This document shows, in pieces, positions 1 through 5,523 of a stretch of 8,356 nucleotides of DNA. Both the position numbers and the translations under genes were made by a program. The stretch covers positions 1-8,356 of the forward strand of contig JACRGG010000042.1 of the NCBI GenBank assembly GCA_016217775.1, read 5' to 3'. The notes beneath the pieces were generated by a model. The model was not told the origin of the DNA, made no database searches, and saw only the letters and a list, made by a program, of their open reading frames with translations. Source of the DNA: Microcaldota archaeon (lineage in GTDB: Archaea; Micrarchaeota; Micrarchaeia; Norongarragalinales; UBA97). The first letter of the stretch is position 1. Each line of letters opens with the position of its first letter.

Positions 1-1
1 C

Positions 2-367
2 TCCGGCTTTTTGTGGAGGGGAAAAGAGTTTGAGCTGCTTGAAAAAATCCGCTCGCGCCAAGCAGTGCTTTTTATGTCCCCAAGCGCGTTCGCGGAATTT
101 TCCAGGGTGCTTACCTACCCGCGGCTAAAACAGCCTGCTTTAAGCCAACTGAAATTAACGCAGGCGCTGACGGGCTTAAGCGTTTTCGTAAACCCGCGCG
201 AGGCAGTCAAAATAGTGAAGGAAGACCCTGACGACGACAAGATACTTGAATTGGCTTTGGCTGCAAACGCGGATTTTATCGTTTCGGGAGACAACCACTT
301 GCTTAAGCTCAAAAAATTCAATTCAATACCCATTCTCACCACCAAAGAAGCGCTAGCGCTCTTTTAG
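2..367 (+). CDS. PIN-domain toxin (VapC-like ribonuclease), 5' end outside window
   Basis: The frame is open from base 2, so the gene starts before the window. The first possible start inside is TTG at 11, but the preceding in-frame residues (SGF) fit the family, in which an acidic metal ligand sits in the DTN-type motif just upstream. Counting from that TTG, the visible acidic residues are E29 (SPSAFAEF), D75/D76 (DPDDDK) and D94 (VSGDNHLL), in the order and spacing of the PIN active site. Known role of the family: metal-dependent single-stranded RNA cleavage by toxins of type II toxin-antitoxin pairs. This sequence most resembles the 'putative toxin-antitoxin system toxin component, PIN family' group. 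The antitoxin, if present, would be upstream and out of view; nothing antitoxin-like follows it. The PIN fold is well supported; the toxin role is inferred from the family. Confidence 0.85.
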   Translation, partial: SGFLWRGKEFELLEKIRSRQAVLFMSPSAFAEFSRVLTYPRLKQPALSQLKLTQALTGLSVFVNPREAVKIVKEDPDDDKILELALAANADFIVSGDNHLLKLKKFNSIPILTTKEALALF

Positions 368-400
368 GCTAAAAGTTATTGCCCTCTAGTAAAACGCGTC

Positions 401-480
401 AGGGGGGTTTGGGCATTTTACGAAAGGGGGGAATCTGGAAGAGCCTGAAACTGAAGGGGGGTTTTCTCCCCCCTGCGGTT
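401..480 (-). repeat. Short diverged copy of the hairpin-rich intergenic element
   Basis: The spacer contains three runs of six G (402-407, 426-431, 456-461). The last forms a perfect 7-bp hairpin with 468-474 (loop TTTTCT). Read on the minus strand, this stretch starts with AACC, then GGGGGAGAA, a C run, CTT and AGTT. It ends with GCCCAAACCCCC. The same blocks in the same order open and close the larger element at 7893-8092, with the middle mostly missing here. Homology is inferred. G/C runs match easily by chance, but the shared 12-mer (403-414 against 8080-8091) and the shared AGTT tail go beyond the runs. No coding frame is evident. Confidence 0.45.
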
Positions 481-500
481 AGGAAAAAGTTCTACCGAGA

Positions 501-510
501 ATATATATAG
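501..510 (+). promoter_or_regulatory. TATA box for the pilin-like gene at 532
   Basis: ATATATATAG is preceded by a purine-rich stretch (CGAGA) that could serve as the TFB recognition element. Its centre lies about 27 nt before the ATG at 532, so transcription should begin at or very near the start codon, giving a leaderless mRNA. No Shine-Dalgarno sequence precedes the ATG, which agrees. Confidence 0.7.
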
Positions 511-531
511 TCTAATTTTCGCACTACTTGT

Positions 532-714
532 ATGAAAAAGTTTTTGGAAGACAACGGCGGGCAAGTAAGCGTGGAGCTGCTCATCATCATAGCGGCGGTC
601 TTAGCGGTTGCGATTATTTTAGTGTCGCAGCTGCAGAGCACTGCCAACAGCGGCAGGGAAACGCTTGCAAAAAAATCCACTCAAGTCCTCAACAATATTA
701 CGGACATAGCATAG
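532..714 (+). CDS. Class III signal peptide protein, small archaeal pilin-like
   Basis: This 60-residue protein has the hallmark of archaeal type IV-like pilins with a class III signal peptide. There is a short charged n-region (MKKFLEDNGG), a predicted cleavage between G10 and Q11, glutamate E15 at mature position +5, and a hydrophobic helix at about 15-34. In this family (class III signal peptide, as in methanogen Epd-type pilins) a prepilin peptidase cuts before the Q, and the hydrophobic helix packs in the filament core. The mature protein would be only about 50 residues with a short polar tail (LQSTANSGRETLAKK), as in a major pilin of minimal type. It leads a two-gene plus-strand unit with the next gene 36 nt on. 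Start ATG 532 is set by the TATA box and the n-region length. The pilin role is inferred from the signal peptide alone. Confidence 0.82.
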   Translation: MKKFLEDNGGQVSVELLIIIAAVLAVAIILVSQLQSTANSGRETLAKKSTQVLNNITDIA

Positions 715-750
715 GGGAATTAGAAAAGAATTTCTTTGGTGTTATTCGCG

Positions 751-1176
751 GTGAGAAGGAAATATGGCATTAAGCGAGCGCAAGCCAGTCTTGACTACCT
801 CGTTTCAGTGGCGGCGTCGTTCGGCGCGCTTGCTTTGCTCTTGCCGGCAGTGTTCTTCGCGTACTCGCTCTCGCAGAAAAGCGTTGATACCGTGACGGCC
901 GCGGATTTTATTGAAACAGTCTCGTTCGCGGCCAAAAGCGCGTCCGCCCTCGGCCCCAACTCGATAGTCTCCAGGCAAGCGCGGTTAAGCGTCAACGCGA
1001 GCTTTTCATACAACTCTACATTGCGCGAGTGCCGGCTAACGGTTGAAAACAAGTCGTTTTCGAGAGACTGCCCCGACGTCTTGCCGCGGAGCTTTGATTT
1101 GAGTGCAGGAAATTATTTGGTGAAAGCCAACAAGGGCTCGGGCGCTGTTTTCGTGGACTTCAATCAGATAGGATGA
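751..1176 (+). CDS. Class III signal peptide protein, minor-pilin-like
   Basis: The open frame runs back to a TTG at 736 and a GTG at 739. I chose GTG 751 because it gives a canonical basic n-region (MRRKYGIKRA) just before the predicted cleavage at A10|Q11; the earlier starts add an odd hydrophobic MVLFA. The acidic residue at mature position +5 is D15 (QASLD), followed by a hydrophobic helix to about residue 38. The exported part (about 100 residues) has two cysteines, C94 and C107, bracketing a likely beta-hairpin, and a beta-rich tail. The paired-cysteine feature recurs in the genes on the opposite strand. It probably shares a transcript with the gene at 532, and its last 17 nt overlap the tail of the convergent gene 1546-1160. 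Likely an accessory pilin or pseudopilin; no family narrower than the signal peptide is recognised. Confidence 0.78.
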   Translation: MRRKYGIKRAQASLDYLVSVAASFGALALLLPAVFFAYSLSQKSVDTVTAADFIETVSFAAKSASALGPNSIVSRQARLSVNASFSYNSTLRECRLTVENKSFSRDCPDVLPRSFDLSAGNYLVKANKGSGAVFVDFNQIG

Positions 1177-1546
1177 GCTTCACCGAGTAAAACTCGTTTC
1201 CGTCAAATAATGTCGCAATCGACTTTAGCCTGGTTGTCCTGCCCGCATCCGCGCATTTTTCGTAATCCCCGTACTCCCTTTCGTTTACTATCACTTGAAG
1301 GCACTTCGAGCTTACTTGATTGGCTAATTCCATTGTATTGCGCGGGGGAAAGCCGGTTTTCGCGAAATTAATCAATTCCGTTGAAAGCCCCTCGTCTTGA
1401 GAGACTGCATTGCTTAAATCCCCGAGTTTCTTCTCTTCAATCAAGTCCGCGAAATCGTTTTGCAAACTCGTCTTGGTAAGCGGCGCGAAGGACGAGATTA
1501 AGATGAGCGCCAAAAGCGCTTCAATCAACAACACTATTCCGTTCAT
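1160..1546 (-). CDS. Small single-pass membrane protein, pseudopilin-like, function unknown
   Basis: The product has 128 residues. The hydrophobic segment begins at once (residues 3-20, GIVLLIEALLALILISSF), with a lone glutamate (E9) inside it. That resembles the core helix of a pilin-like protein, but no clear class III cleavage site (Q after G/A) is present. The exported part includes a predicted helix (28-65) and a cysteine pair, C82 and C98, around a strand-turn-strand stretch (LQVIVNEREYGDYEK). It is the last gene of the minus-strand cluster, 76 nt after the stop of its upstream neighbour. Its 3' end overlaps the convergent pilin gene by 17 nt. The start at ATG 1546 is supported by GGTGGG just upstream, but a tandem duplication has copied this whole start region (see 1531-1578). 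A role in the same surface structure is inferred from context. Confidence 0.66.
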   Translation of the reverse strand: MNGIVLLIEALLALILISSFAPLTKTSLQNDFADLIEEKKLGDLSNAVSQDEGLSTELINFAKTGFPPRNTMELANQVSSKCLQVIVNEREYGDYEKCADAGRTTRLKSIATLFDGNEFYSVKLILSD

Positions 1547-1578
1547 TTACCCACCGACACTATTGCGTTCATTTACCC
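1531..1578. repeat. Tandem duplication of a gene start region, 26-nt period
   Basis: The 22 bases at 1531-1552 recur at 1557-1578 with one mismatch (C at 1539, G at 1565). On the minus strand each copy carries GGGTAAATGAAC, so the start codon and context of gene 1546-1160 are present twice. Because 26 is not a multiple of three, the upstream ATG is out of frame with the gene. Confidence 0.85.
1543..1572 (-). other. Nine-codon upstream ORF overlapping the start of the next gene
   Basis: The duplicated ATG at 1572 opens a frame reading MNAIVSVGK. It ends in a TGA at 1545-1543 that overlaps the ATG of gene 1546-1160 in an ATGA arrangement. This geometry would allow translational coupling or attenuation. 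It may be a by-product of the duplication with no function; there is no evidence of conservation. Confidence 0.3.
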
Positions 1579-1622
1579 GACAACCCTGTTTTTTTTCTTC
1601 TCCCGTAAATCAAATTTTTTTC

Positions 1623-1880
1623 TTATTCGATTGGCTTAACGCATTCTTGCCGCACTCGCGCCTTGCCGCCCTCTATTTTGATTCGGTTGATGCACTCCTC
1701 CCCGCCTTGAGGCTCTTCCCCCGCGAGCATTTTATCCGACGCGGCTATCAGCGCGCTGGATTTTTGGAACTCGTTTTTCCCCCTCACGACCGCGTAAGCC
1801 GCGGAAGCGGTTTGGTTAAACGAGGTTAACACAGCGATGACAAGCACTAGCGCCACGATGACTGCGTACCCAAGCTCCAT
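1623..1880 (-). CDS. Small membrane-anchored protein with C-terminal cysteine pair, function unknown
   Basis: The product has 85 residues. After MELGY comes one hydrophobic helix (about 6-21, AVIVALVLVIAVLTSF), a polar alpha-helical middle (28-52) and a short tail with C63 and C80. These bracket 16 residues of alternating polar/hydrophobic sequence that look like a beta-hairpin. There is no class III cleavage motif. It begins 1 nt after the stop of the preceding gene (TAA-T-ATG), which means tight operon coupling with 2211-1882. Size, topology and the cysteine pair match its neighbours, so it is probably another subunit of the same surface or secretion structure. That role is inference, and no named family is recognised. 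Confidence 0.66.
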   Translation of the reverse strand: MELGYAVIVALVLVIAVLTSFNQTASAAYAVVRGKNEFQKSSALIAASDKMLAGEEPQGGEECINRIKIEGGKARVRQECVKPIE

Positions 1881-1881
1881 A

Positions 1882-2211
1882 TTATTTTCCTCCCCCGCCC
1901 ATCAGCGTGTTTACTCCCGCTATGCTGCCGCATTCGCCTGCTTGAAACCCGAAATCGTGGTCCAGCGCGAGGTTTCCAACCAGCCCCGCGGTTTGCGCCA
2001 GGGAGCAGGAGGCGTTTTTCGACCCGCTCTCCGCGGCCTCCCTGGTTTTGAAAACTATTTTTTTCTCAAGCGAGTTTTTTTCAATCAATAAAACCGAGCA
2101 GAACGCGAGCAGGGCGCAAAACAGTATTATTGACTCGAGCATTACCTGCGCGCGCTTTGCCGCCCGCGCCCGCCTTGCCGCCCGCGCCTGCTTTGCGCCA
2201 GTCGGCTTCAT
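1882..2211 (-). CDS. Class III signal peptide protein with extended basic n-region, pilin-like
   Basis: The product has 109 residues. The cleavage site is A21|Q22, with E26 at mature position +5 (QVMLE) and a hydrophobic helix at about 26-43, the class III pilin pattern. The n-region is unusually long and basic (about 21 residues, Lys/Arg/Ala only after residue 6). It is built from a hexapeptide duplication encoded by an 18-bp tandem repeat at 2155-2199. The mature domain has C69 and C94 and ends in a glycine run (MGGGGK). Start ATG 2211 overlaps the stop of the upstream gene by 4 nt (ATGA), so the two are likely translationally coupled. It shares the KRA|Q cleavage context with the plus-strand protein at 751-1176, suggesting one prepilin peptidase processes both. 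A pilin or pseudopilin role is well supported by the signal peptide; the exact structure is unknown. Confidence 0.78.
   Translation of the reverse strand: MKPTGAKQARAARRARAAKRAQVMLESIILFCALLAFCSVLLIEKNSLEKKIVFKTREAAESGSKNASCSLAQTAGLVGNLALDHDFGFQAGECGSIAGVNTLMGGGGK
2155..2199. repeat. 18-bp coding tandem repeat, 2.5 copies
   Basis: The units at 2155-2172 and 2173-2190 match at 16 of 18 bases, and a partial third follows (2191-2199). On the minus strand they encode QARAAR then RARAAK, which lengthen the positively charged n-region of the signal peptide in gene 2211-1882. The repeat is very GC-rich. Confidence 0.75.
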
Positions 2212-2822
2212 TCAATTTCCTCTCCCACAAAGCAGTTGGCGCTGGTGGAGTTCGCGTACAAGCTGCACCCCAAGCCGAGTTTGTTCCCAGAGTTTACTGC
2301 GGTAATGCGCGCATCCGATTTTACGAGCCCCCATCCGTTTCTAGAGACCCGCATTTTTCCATTCTTGGGGTTCAAAAACGCGGTTACCAGGGGAACCGAA
2401 TCCTTTTCATAGCCTGTTGTGTTCTGCGCGTAGTCAAAGCAATTCTTGCACTTGATTGCCTTGTTCTCATCAAGCATATTTTGCTGAAGCCGCGTCAGCT
2501 CCTCCTCGTCAGTCGCGCCAAACCACAAGCTGATTTCAACTCCTTCTCCGGCGTACTCTTTTTCCAAAACCCCTTGGAGGGCAAATAGGTTGGCGGCGGT
2601 CTTCGCGACTTGTTCCGGAACTGTCCTGCCCTTGGTTTTTTCCAAAACCTGCTTGTACGCGCTTTCAACGTCGTTTTTAGCCTGCGCCGCCTTCTCCAAC
2701 TCTATTTGGCTTAGTATTATCGAGTGCTTTTTTTGCGCGAACTCGCCTTCCACGCCCTTGATTTGCACCAGGATCAACAGCGCCAGCACTGCGATGCTCA
2801 ATCCCAAAATCCCGCGCCTCAT
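2208..2822 (-). CDS. Membrane-anchored protein with coiled coil and cysteine motifs, first gene of pilin-like operon
   Basis: The frame extends back to a TTG at 2861, but I prefer ATG 2822 (204 residues). It has GGAG about 11-12 nt upstream and gives a normal membrane anchor: MRRG followed by a hydrophobic helix at about 4-20. A charged, probably coiled-coil helix follows (25-66, rich in Glu/Lys/Gln), then a mixed domain with CKNC at 125-128 and a second pair, C186 and C197. The sequons N134-TT and N191-ST lie in the exported part and could be N-glycosylated. The CxxC might bind metal or form a disulfide. Its stop overlaps the next start by 4 nt, tying it to the class III protein. It may be an assembly or anchoring component of the pilin-like module, but no family is recognised. 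Confidence 0.7.
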   Translation of the reverse strand: MRRGILGLSIAVLALLILVQIKGVEGEFAQKKHSIILSQIELEKAAQAKNDVESAYKQVLEKTKGRTVPEQVAKTAANLFALQGVLEKEYAGEGVEISLWFGATDEEELTRLQQNMLDENKAIKCKNCFDYAQNTTGYEKDSVPLVTAFLNPKNGKMRVSRNGWGLVKSDARITAVNSGNKLGLGCSLYANSTSANCFVGEEIE

Positions 2823-2863
2823 TTTTTTCTTCTCTCCCCGACTTGCGTTAAACTTGTTCAAAG

Positions 2864-2897
2864 CCTTAATTAGGGAGAAATTACCTATTCATTAATT
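2864..2897. promoter_or_regulatory. Divergent promoter region between pilin-like operon and exported protein
   Basis: This AT-rich gap has two near-palindromic TATA-like boxes. TTAATTA at 2866-2872 is centred about 29 nt before ATG 2898, which fits a leaderless plus-strand transcript. For the minus operon, the ATTAAT at 2891-2896 would start transcription roughly 40 nt before ATG 2822, leaving room for the GGAG. Assignment is by position only. Confidence 0.4.
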
Positions 2898-3650
2898 ATG
2901 GGTAGAACTTTTTTCGCGGCCTTTTTGGGCGTTTTCCTGCTTTTAAGCGCGTTTTCCGCGGCTTATGAAGACTTGTCCATCGCCGTTTCAATCCACTACA
3001 ATCAGGACGGCACGGCGAAGGTGAGCGAGAAGTACGCGTTCCTCCTCTCTGACGATTCGGAGATAGAGTCTTTCGAGTACTACCGCAACCTGGGCCAGAA
3101 CACGGTTGTGAGCTGGAGGCGCTTTTCCAAGGACCTCAAGTTCCACGTGGGCGCGGACATCATTCCCTCCAACGCGTCGATTACGGCGCGCCGCGTGCTT
3201 AACGTGGGCAGGCGCAGCGCGGAGTTATTGCTTGACTACGAGCTGAACTCGCCGATAATGATTGCATCCAAGGTCGGGAGCAGGAAAACCGTTTTTTCGC
3301 TCAAGGACGGAGTGCTGGGGTTTGTGAAGACAACCACCGGGGAGACGATTCTCTCGCCGTCCGAGCGCCTCGAGTTTTACGCGCCAAGCGAATTCACGTT
3401 GGACGCGTCCGCGCTTAGGCCCGAGCCGACGAGCATTGACGGGGGCAAAGTGGTTTTCAGCGGGCCGTTCACCGCGAAACTGGCTTACTCGTTTTACTCC
3501 GAGGAGCTATTAAGCGAGGAAGTATCGCGTTATTTCACGGAAGCGGCTGCGGAGCTTTCTAAATCAGCGCCGTCCTTAATCCCCGCTTTAGTGCTCCTGG
3601 TATTCGCGGGGTTTGCCGTAAAGTACTTCAAGGAAAAAAACTCTAAGTAA
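2898..3650 (+). CDS. Exported protein with C-terminal membrane anchor, function unknown
   Basis: The product has 250 residues. An N-terminal signal peptide (about 1-21, MGRTFFAAFLGVFLLLSAFS, likely cut near AAYED) is followed by about 200 residues of beta-rich extracellular sequence. A hydrophobic helix at about 225-243 and a basic tail (KYFKEKNSK) complete a type I topology: most of the protein outside, anchored at its C-terminus. The start of the mature part (strand, then NQDGTAKVSEKYAF) resembles the N-terminal beta-sandwich of DUF2207/DUF4897-like exported proteins ('strand-DG-x-VxE'). I offer this only as a possible relationship. It contains no cysteines. Divergent from the pilin-like operon, it may work at the same cell surface. 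Start ATG 2898 fits the upstream TATA-like box. Confidence 0.72.
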   Translation: MGRTFFAAFLGVFLLLSAFSAAYEDLSIAVSIHYNQDGTAKVSEKYAFLLSDDSEIESFEYYRNLGQNTVVSWRRFSKDLKFHVGADIIPSNASITARRVLNVGRRSAELLLDYELNSPIMIASKVGSRKTVFSLKDGVLGFVKTTTGETILSPSERLEFYAPSEFTLDASALRPEPTSIDGGKVVFSGPFTAKLAYSFYSEELLSEEVSRYFTEAAAELSKSAPSLIPALVLLVFAGFAVKYFKEKNSK

Positions 3651-3685
3651 GGCTGAAGAAAGTCCCGCGCGGAAAAAACCGGTTG

Positions 3686-3716
3686 ATGGGATTGAATTTT
3701 TTTTCTAATCCACGGA
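3686..3716 (+). other. Upstream coding segment of the hydrolase, out of frame across T8
   Basis: ATG 3686 reads MGLNFF and then leaves the hydrolase frame at eight consecutive T (3697-3704). With one T fewer, the reading would join as MGLNFFLIHGMHGN, a typical N-terminus for the family and about 192 residues in total. This may be an assembly error, a true frameshift mutation, or slippage. Confidence 0.55.
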
Positions 3717-4265
3717 ATGCACGGAAACGCCAACGAGAATTACCATCCTTGGATTAGAAAACAGCTTGGGGCGGGGGGGGGCCACCGCGTTTTCACCCCG
3801 CAGCTTCAAAAAAACGGCGTTAAGCTGTCTTTAGCCAATTGGCTCAAGGCGTTTGGGCCATACTCTCGCTACGTGGGCGAAGACGCGATTTTTATTGCCA
3901 GAAGCCTTGGCCCCGCGTTTGCACTGCGGGTTTTGGAGAAAAGCAAGGTGAAAGTCCGCGCGTGCTTTCTAATCGCCGGGTTTTCGGGACCGCTTGGAGG
4001 AAAAGACGATTGGGAGCGCAAGACTTTTTTCGCCAAGAAATTTGATTGGAGGAAAATCCGCTCAAACTGCCGGAAATTCGTTGTCCTAGCTTCCGACAAC
4101 GACCCGTACGTTGCGCTGGCAGAGACGAAAAAGCTTGCGCGAAAGCTTGGCGTGAAGGCAATAGTCGTTAAGGGCGCCGGGCACTTCAACACGAAAAGCG
4201 GCTACGTAAAATTCCCGCTCTTGCTGAAATTAATCAATAGAGAATTGAAGAACAAACCGAAGTAA
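3717..4265 (+). CDS. RBBP9/YdeN-family alpha/beta hydrolase, 5' end disrupted or misread
   Basis: From ATG 3717 the product has 182 residues and matches the RBBP9/YdeN serine hydrolase family. The nucleophile elbow is ARSLG with S63 (family GHSLG), the acid is in ASDNDPYV (D127 or D129), and the histidine is H156 in GAGHF. Conserved LIAGFSGPLG (85-94) and FDWRKIRS (109-116) also fit. The family's first strand and oxyanion HG are missing from this start, yet the same frame upstream (3696-3716) reads IFFLIHG, exactly the missing part. That segment is preceded by TGA at 3693 and has no ATG/GTG/TTG. The true gene therefore uses an ATT start, a frameshift over T8 (3697-3704) from ATG 3686, or is damaged. 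The His of GHSLG is replaced by Arg. Substrates are unknown for most members. Confidence 0.8.
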   Translation: MHGNANENYHPWIRKQLGAGGGHRVFTPQLQKNGVKLSLANWLKAFGPYSRYVGEDAIFIARSLGPAFALRVLEKSKVKVRACFLIAGFSGPLGGKDDWERKTFFAKKFDWRKIRSNCRKFVVLASDNDPYVALAETKKLARKLGVKAIVVKGAGHFNTKSGYVKFPLLLKLINRELKNKPK

Positions 4266-5438
4266 TTAATTGCTTGCTAATATTGTTGCTTTCGCCAAGG
4301 GTTTTTCCTTTCTCTCCCTTTTCTTGTAGAACAAGATTCTCTCCTCGTCGCTTAGCCCGAAGTACTCCTGCCCGCCGCCGATTGTCTTAATGGACTCTAT
4401 TGCCTGCGGGATGGAACAATGAAGTTTCGCCCTGATTTTCTTACCTGCTTCCTTAACCAACGCGCGGCTTGCCTTGGTGGACGAGAGTTTTTTTATGTAA
4501 GAGGGGAAATTGTATTTCACGAACTTCGAGTAGCGCCCGTCCTTCGCGCTTGACACTCCCGCGGTGGCTAATGCAATCGCGTACTTGAAGTAGCGGTAGT
4601 TCTGCCGCCTGCGGATTCTCCCGAGGAACACGTCGGCTTTGGAAAGATAGTCCAGCGCCTTCGCGACTTCCGCGTGCTTCTCGAACTCGACCGGAATGTT
4701 CTCCTCAATCCACCAGTACAGCATATCAAAATCCGTTTGCGACTCGTCAGCCGCGCGCTTCGCGTCCGCAAAACTCTTGGCCTTTAAGATGCTCGCAACG
4801 GTTTTGAACGAATCGATTTTCTTGTCCGTGAGAGAAATCATTCCGCTTTGCAAGTCAATCAGCGCGCGGCGCAAGTCCCCCCCGGCGTTCTCCCCGATTT
4901 GCTCGACTAGCCCGTCGCCGATTTTTTCCTCGGAAGCTATCCGGCTCAAATAATTTTTCACGCTCCGCGAATTCACGGCGCGAAACTGGATTGGCGCGCA
5001 AAGCACTCGGATTGGCGCGAATTTCTGGCCCCAAATATCATTCGCAGTCAGCACGATTGGCTGGCGGGATTCCTTGAGCACTTTCGTCAATTCCGCAACT
5101 TCGCCCCTATCAAACGCCGAGTCGACTTCGTCGAACAAAATAAGCCTTTTTCCGCCAAACAACGACATTGACCCGCTTGAGAGGCCCAGTAACTTCTGGA
5201 CGCTCTCCTTGTCGCGCAAGTTAGACGCGTTAGTCTCAACCATTTGCCAATCGAATTCGCTGGCTAAACAATACGCGGCGAGGGTTTTGCCCACTCCCGT
5301 CGGGCCGTGAAGCAATAATGGCTTTCCGCTATTGTTCCTCTCCCACTCGCGCGCCCAAGTCAAAATAGCGAGCTTTGCCTCCTCGTTGCCAATCATTCCC
5401 TCGATTTTCTTCGGCGCGTGCTTAATCGTGTACAGCAT
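4266..5438 (-). CDS. rfcL: Replication factor C large subunit (clamp loader)
   Basis: The product is an AAA+ ATPase of 390 residues. It shows Walker A GPTGVGKT (45-52), Walker B LILFDEVD (99-106), sensor 1 TAND (131-134) and sensor 2 GGDLRRAL (186-193). The N-terminal YxxKxAPKKIEGMIGNEEA and the helical collar after residue 240 (WWIEENIP, DYLSKAD, YRYFKYA) are typical of archaeal RFC-L. With the small subunits it loads the PCNA sliding clamp at primer-template junctions. Archaeal RFC-L usually ends in a PCNA-binding PIP box; this one ends in KATILASN without one and is shorter than many relatives. Its stop abuts that of the convergent hydrolase (TAA|TTA, no spacing). Start ATG 5438 has GGTAG about 5 nt upstream and a TATA box 33-42 nt upstream. 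Identification is firm. Confidence 0.95.
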   Translation of the reverse strand: MLYTIKHAPKKIEGMIGNEEAKLAILTWAREWERNNSGKPLLLHGPTGVGKTLAAYCLASEFDWQMVETNASNLRDKESVQKLLGLSSGSMSLFGGKRLILFDEVDSAFDRGEVAELTKVLKESRQPIVLTANDIWGQKFAPIRVLCAPIQFRAVNSRSVKNYLSRIASEEKIGDGLVEQIGENAGGDLRRALIDLQSGMISLTDKKIDSFKTVASILKAKSFADAKRAADESQTDFDMLYWWIEENIPVEFEKHAEVAKALDYLSKADVFLGRIRRRQNYRYFKYAIALATAGVSSAKDGRYSKFVKYNFPSYIKKLSSTKASRALVKEAGKKIRAKLHCSIPQAIESIKTIGGGQEYFGLSDEERILFYKKRERKEKPLAKATILASN

Positions 5439-5470
5439 TTTACTACCCTATGCTCTCTATTGTGGATTGC

Positions 5471-5480
5471 TTATATGCAT
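5471..5480 (-). promoter_or_regulatory. TATA box for the RFC large subunit gene
   Basis: On the minus strand this reads ATGCATATAA, centred about 37 nt before ATG 5438, which would give a leader of roughly 10 nt. It lies in the 85-nt region shared with the divergent GTPase gene, so the two promoters may influence each other. Confidence 0.5.
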
Positions 5481-5486
5481 TGCAAG

Positions 5487-5495
5487 GAATTAAAA
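5487..5495 (+). promoter_or_regulatory. TATA box with BRE for the YchF-like GTPase gene
   Basis: AATTAAAA, preceded by the purine-rich GCAAGG, is centred about 31 nt before ATG 5524. No Shine-Dalgarno is seen near the ATG, so the transcript is probably leaderless or nearly so. Confidence 0.5.
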
Positions 5496-5523
5496 TCCAT
5501 TCGCACCACAATTTCTCCTATAT

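Noticed and set aside
455..474. G/C hairpin as an intrinsic terminator for the PIN gene
   Set aside because: It has no following T tract and lies about 90 nt after the stop; it fits better as part of the intergenic element.
1410..1829. 139-codon plus-strand open frame
   Set aside because: It crosses two minus-strand genes and their gap and has no recognisable domain.
2130..2588. 152-codon plus-strand open frame with a proline/alanine-rich start
   Set aside because: It is antisense to two overlapping operon genes. The Pro/Ala run is the shadow of the 18-bp repeat that codes the basic n-region.
4260..4270. Shared TAA/TTA stop junction as a regulatory palindrome
   Set aside because: TTAATTAA here is explained by two abutting stop codons in convergent genes; nothing more is needed.
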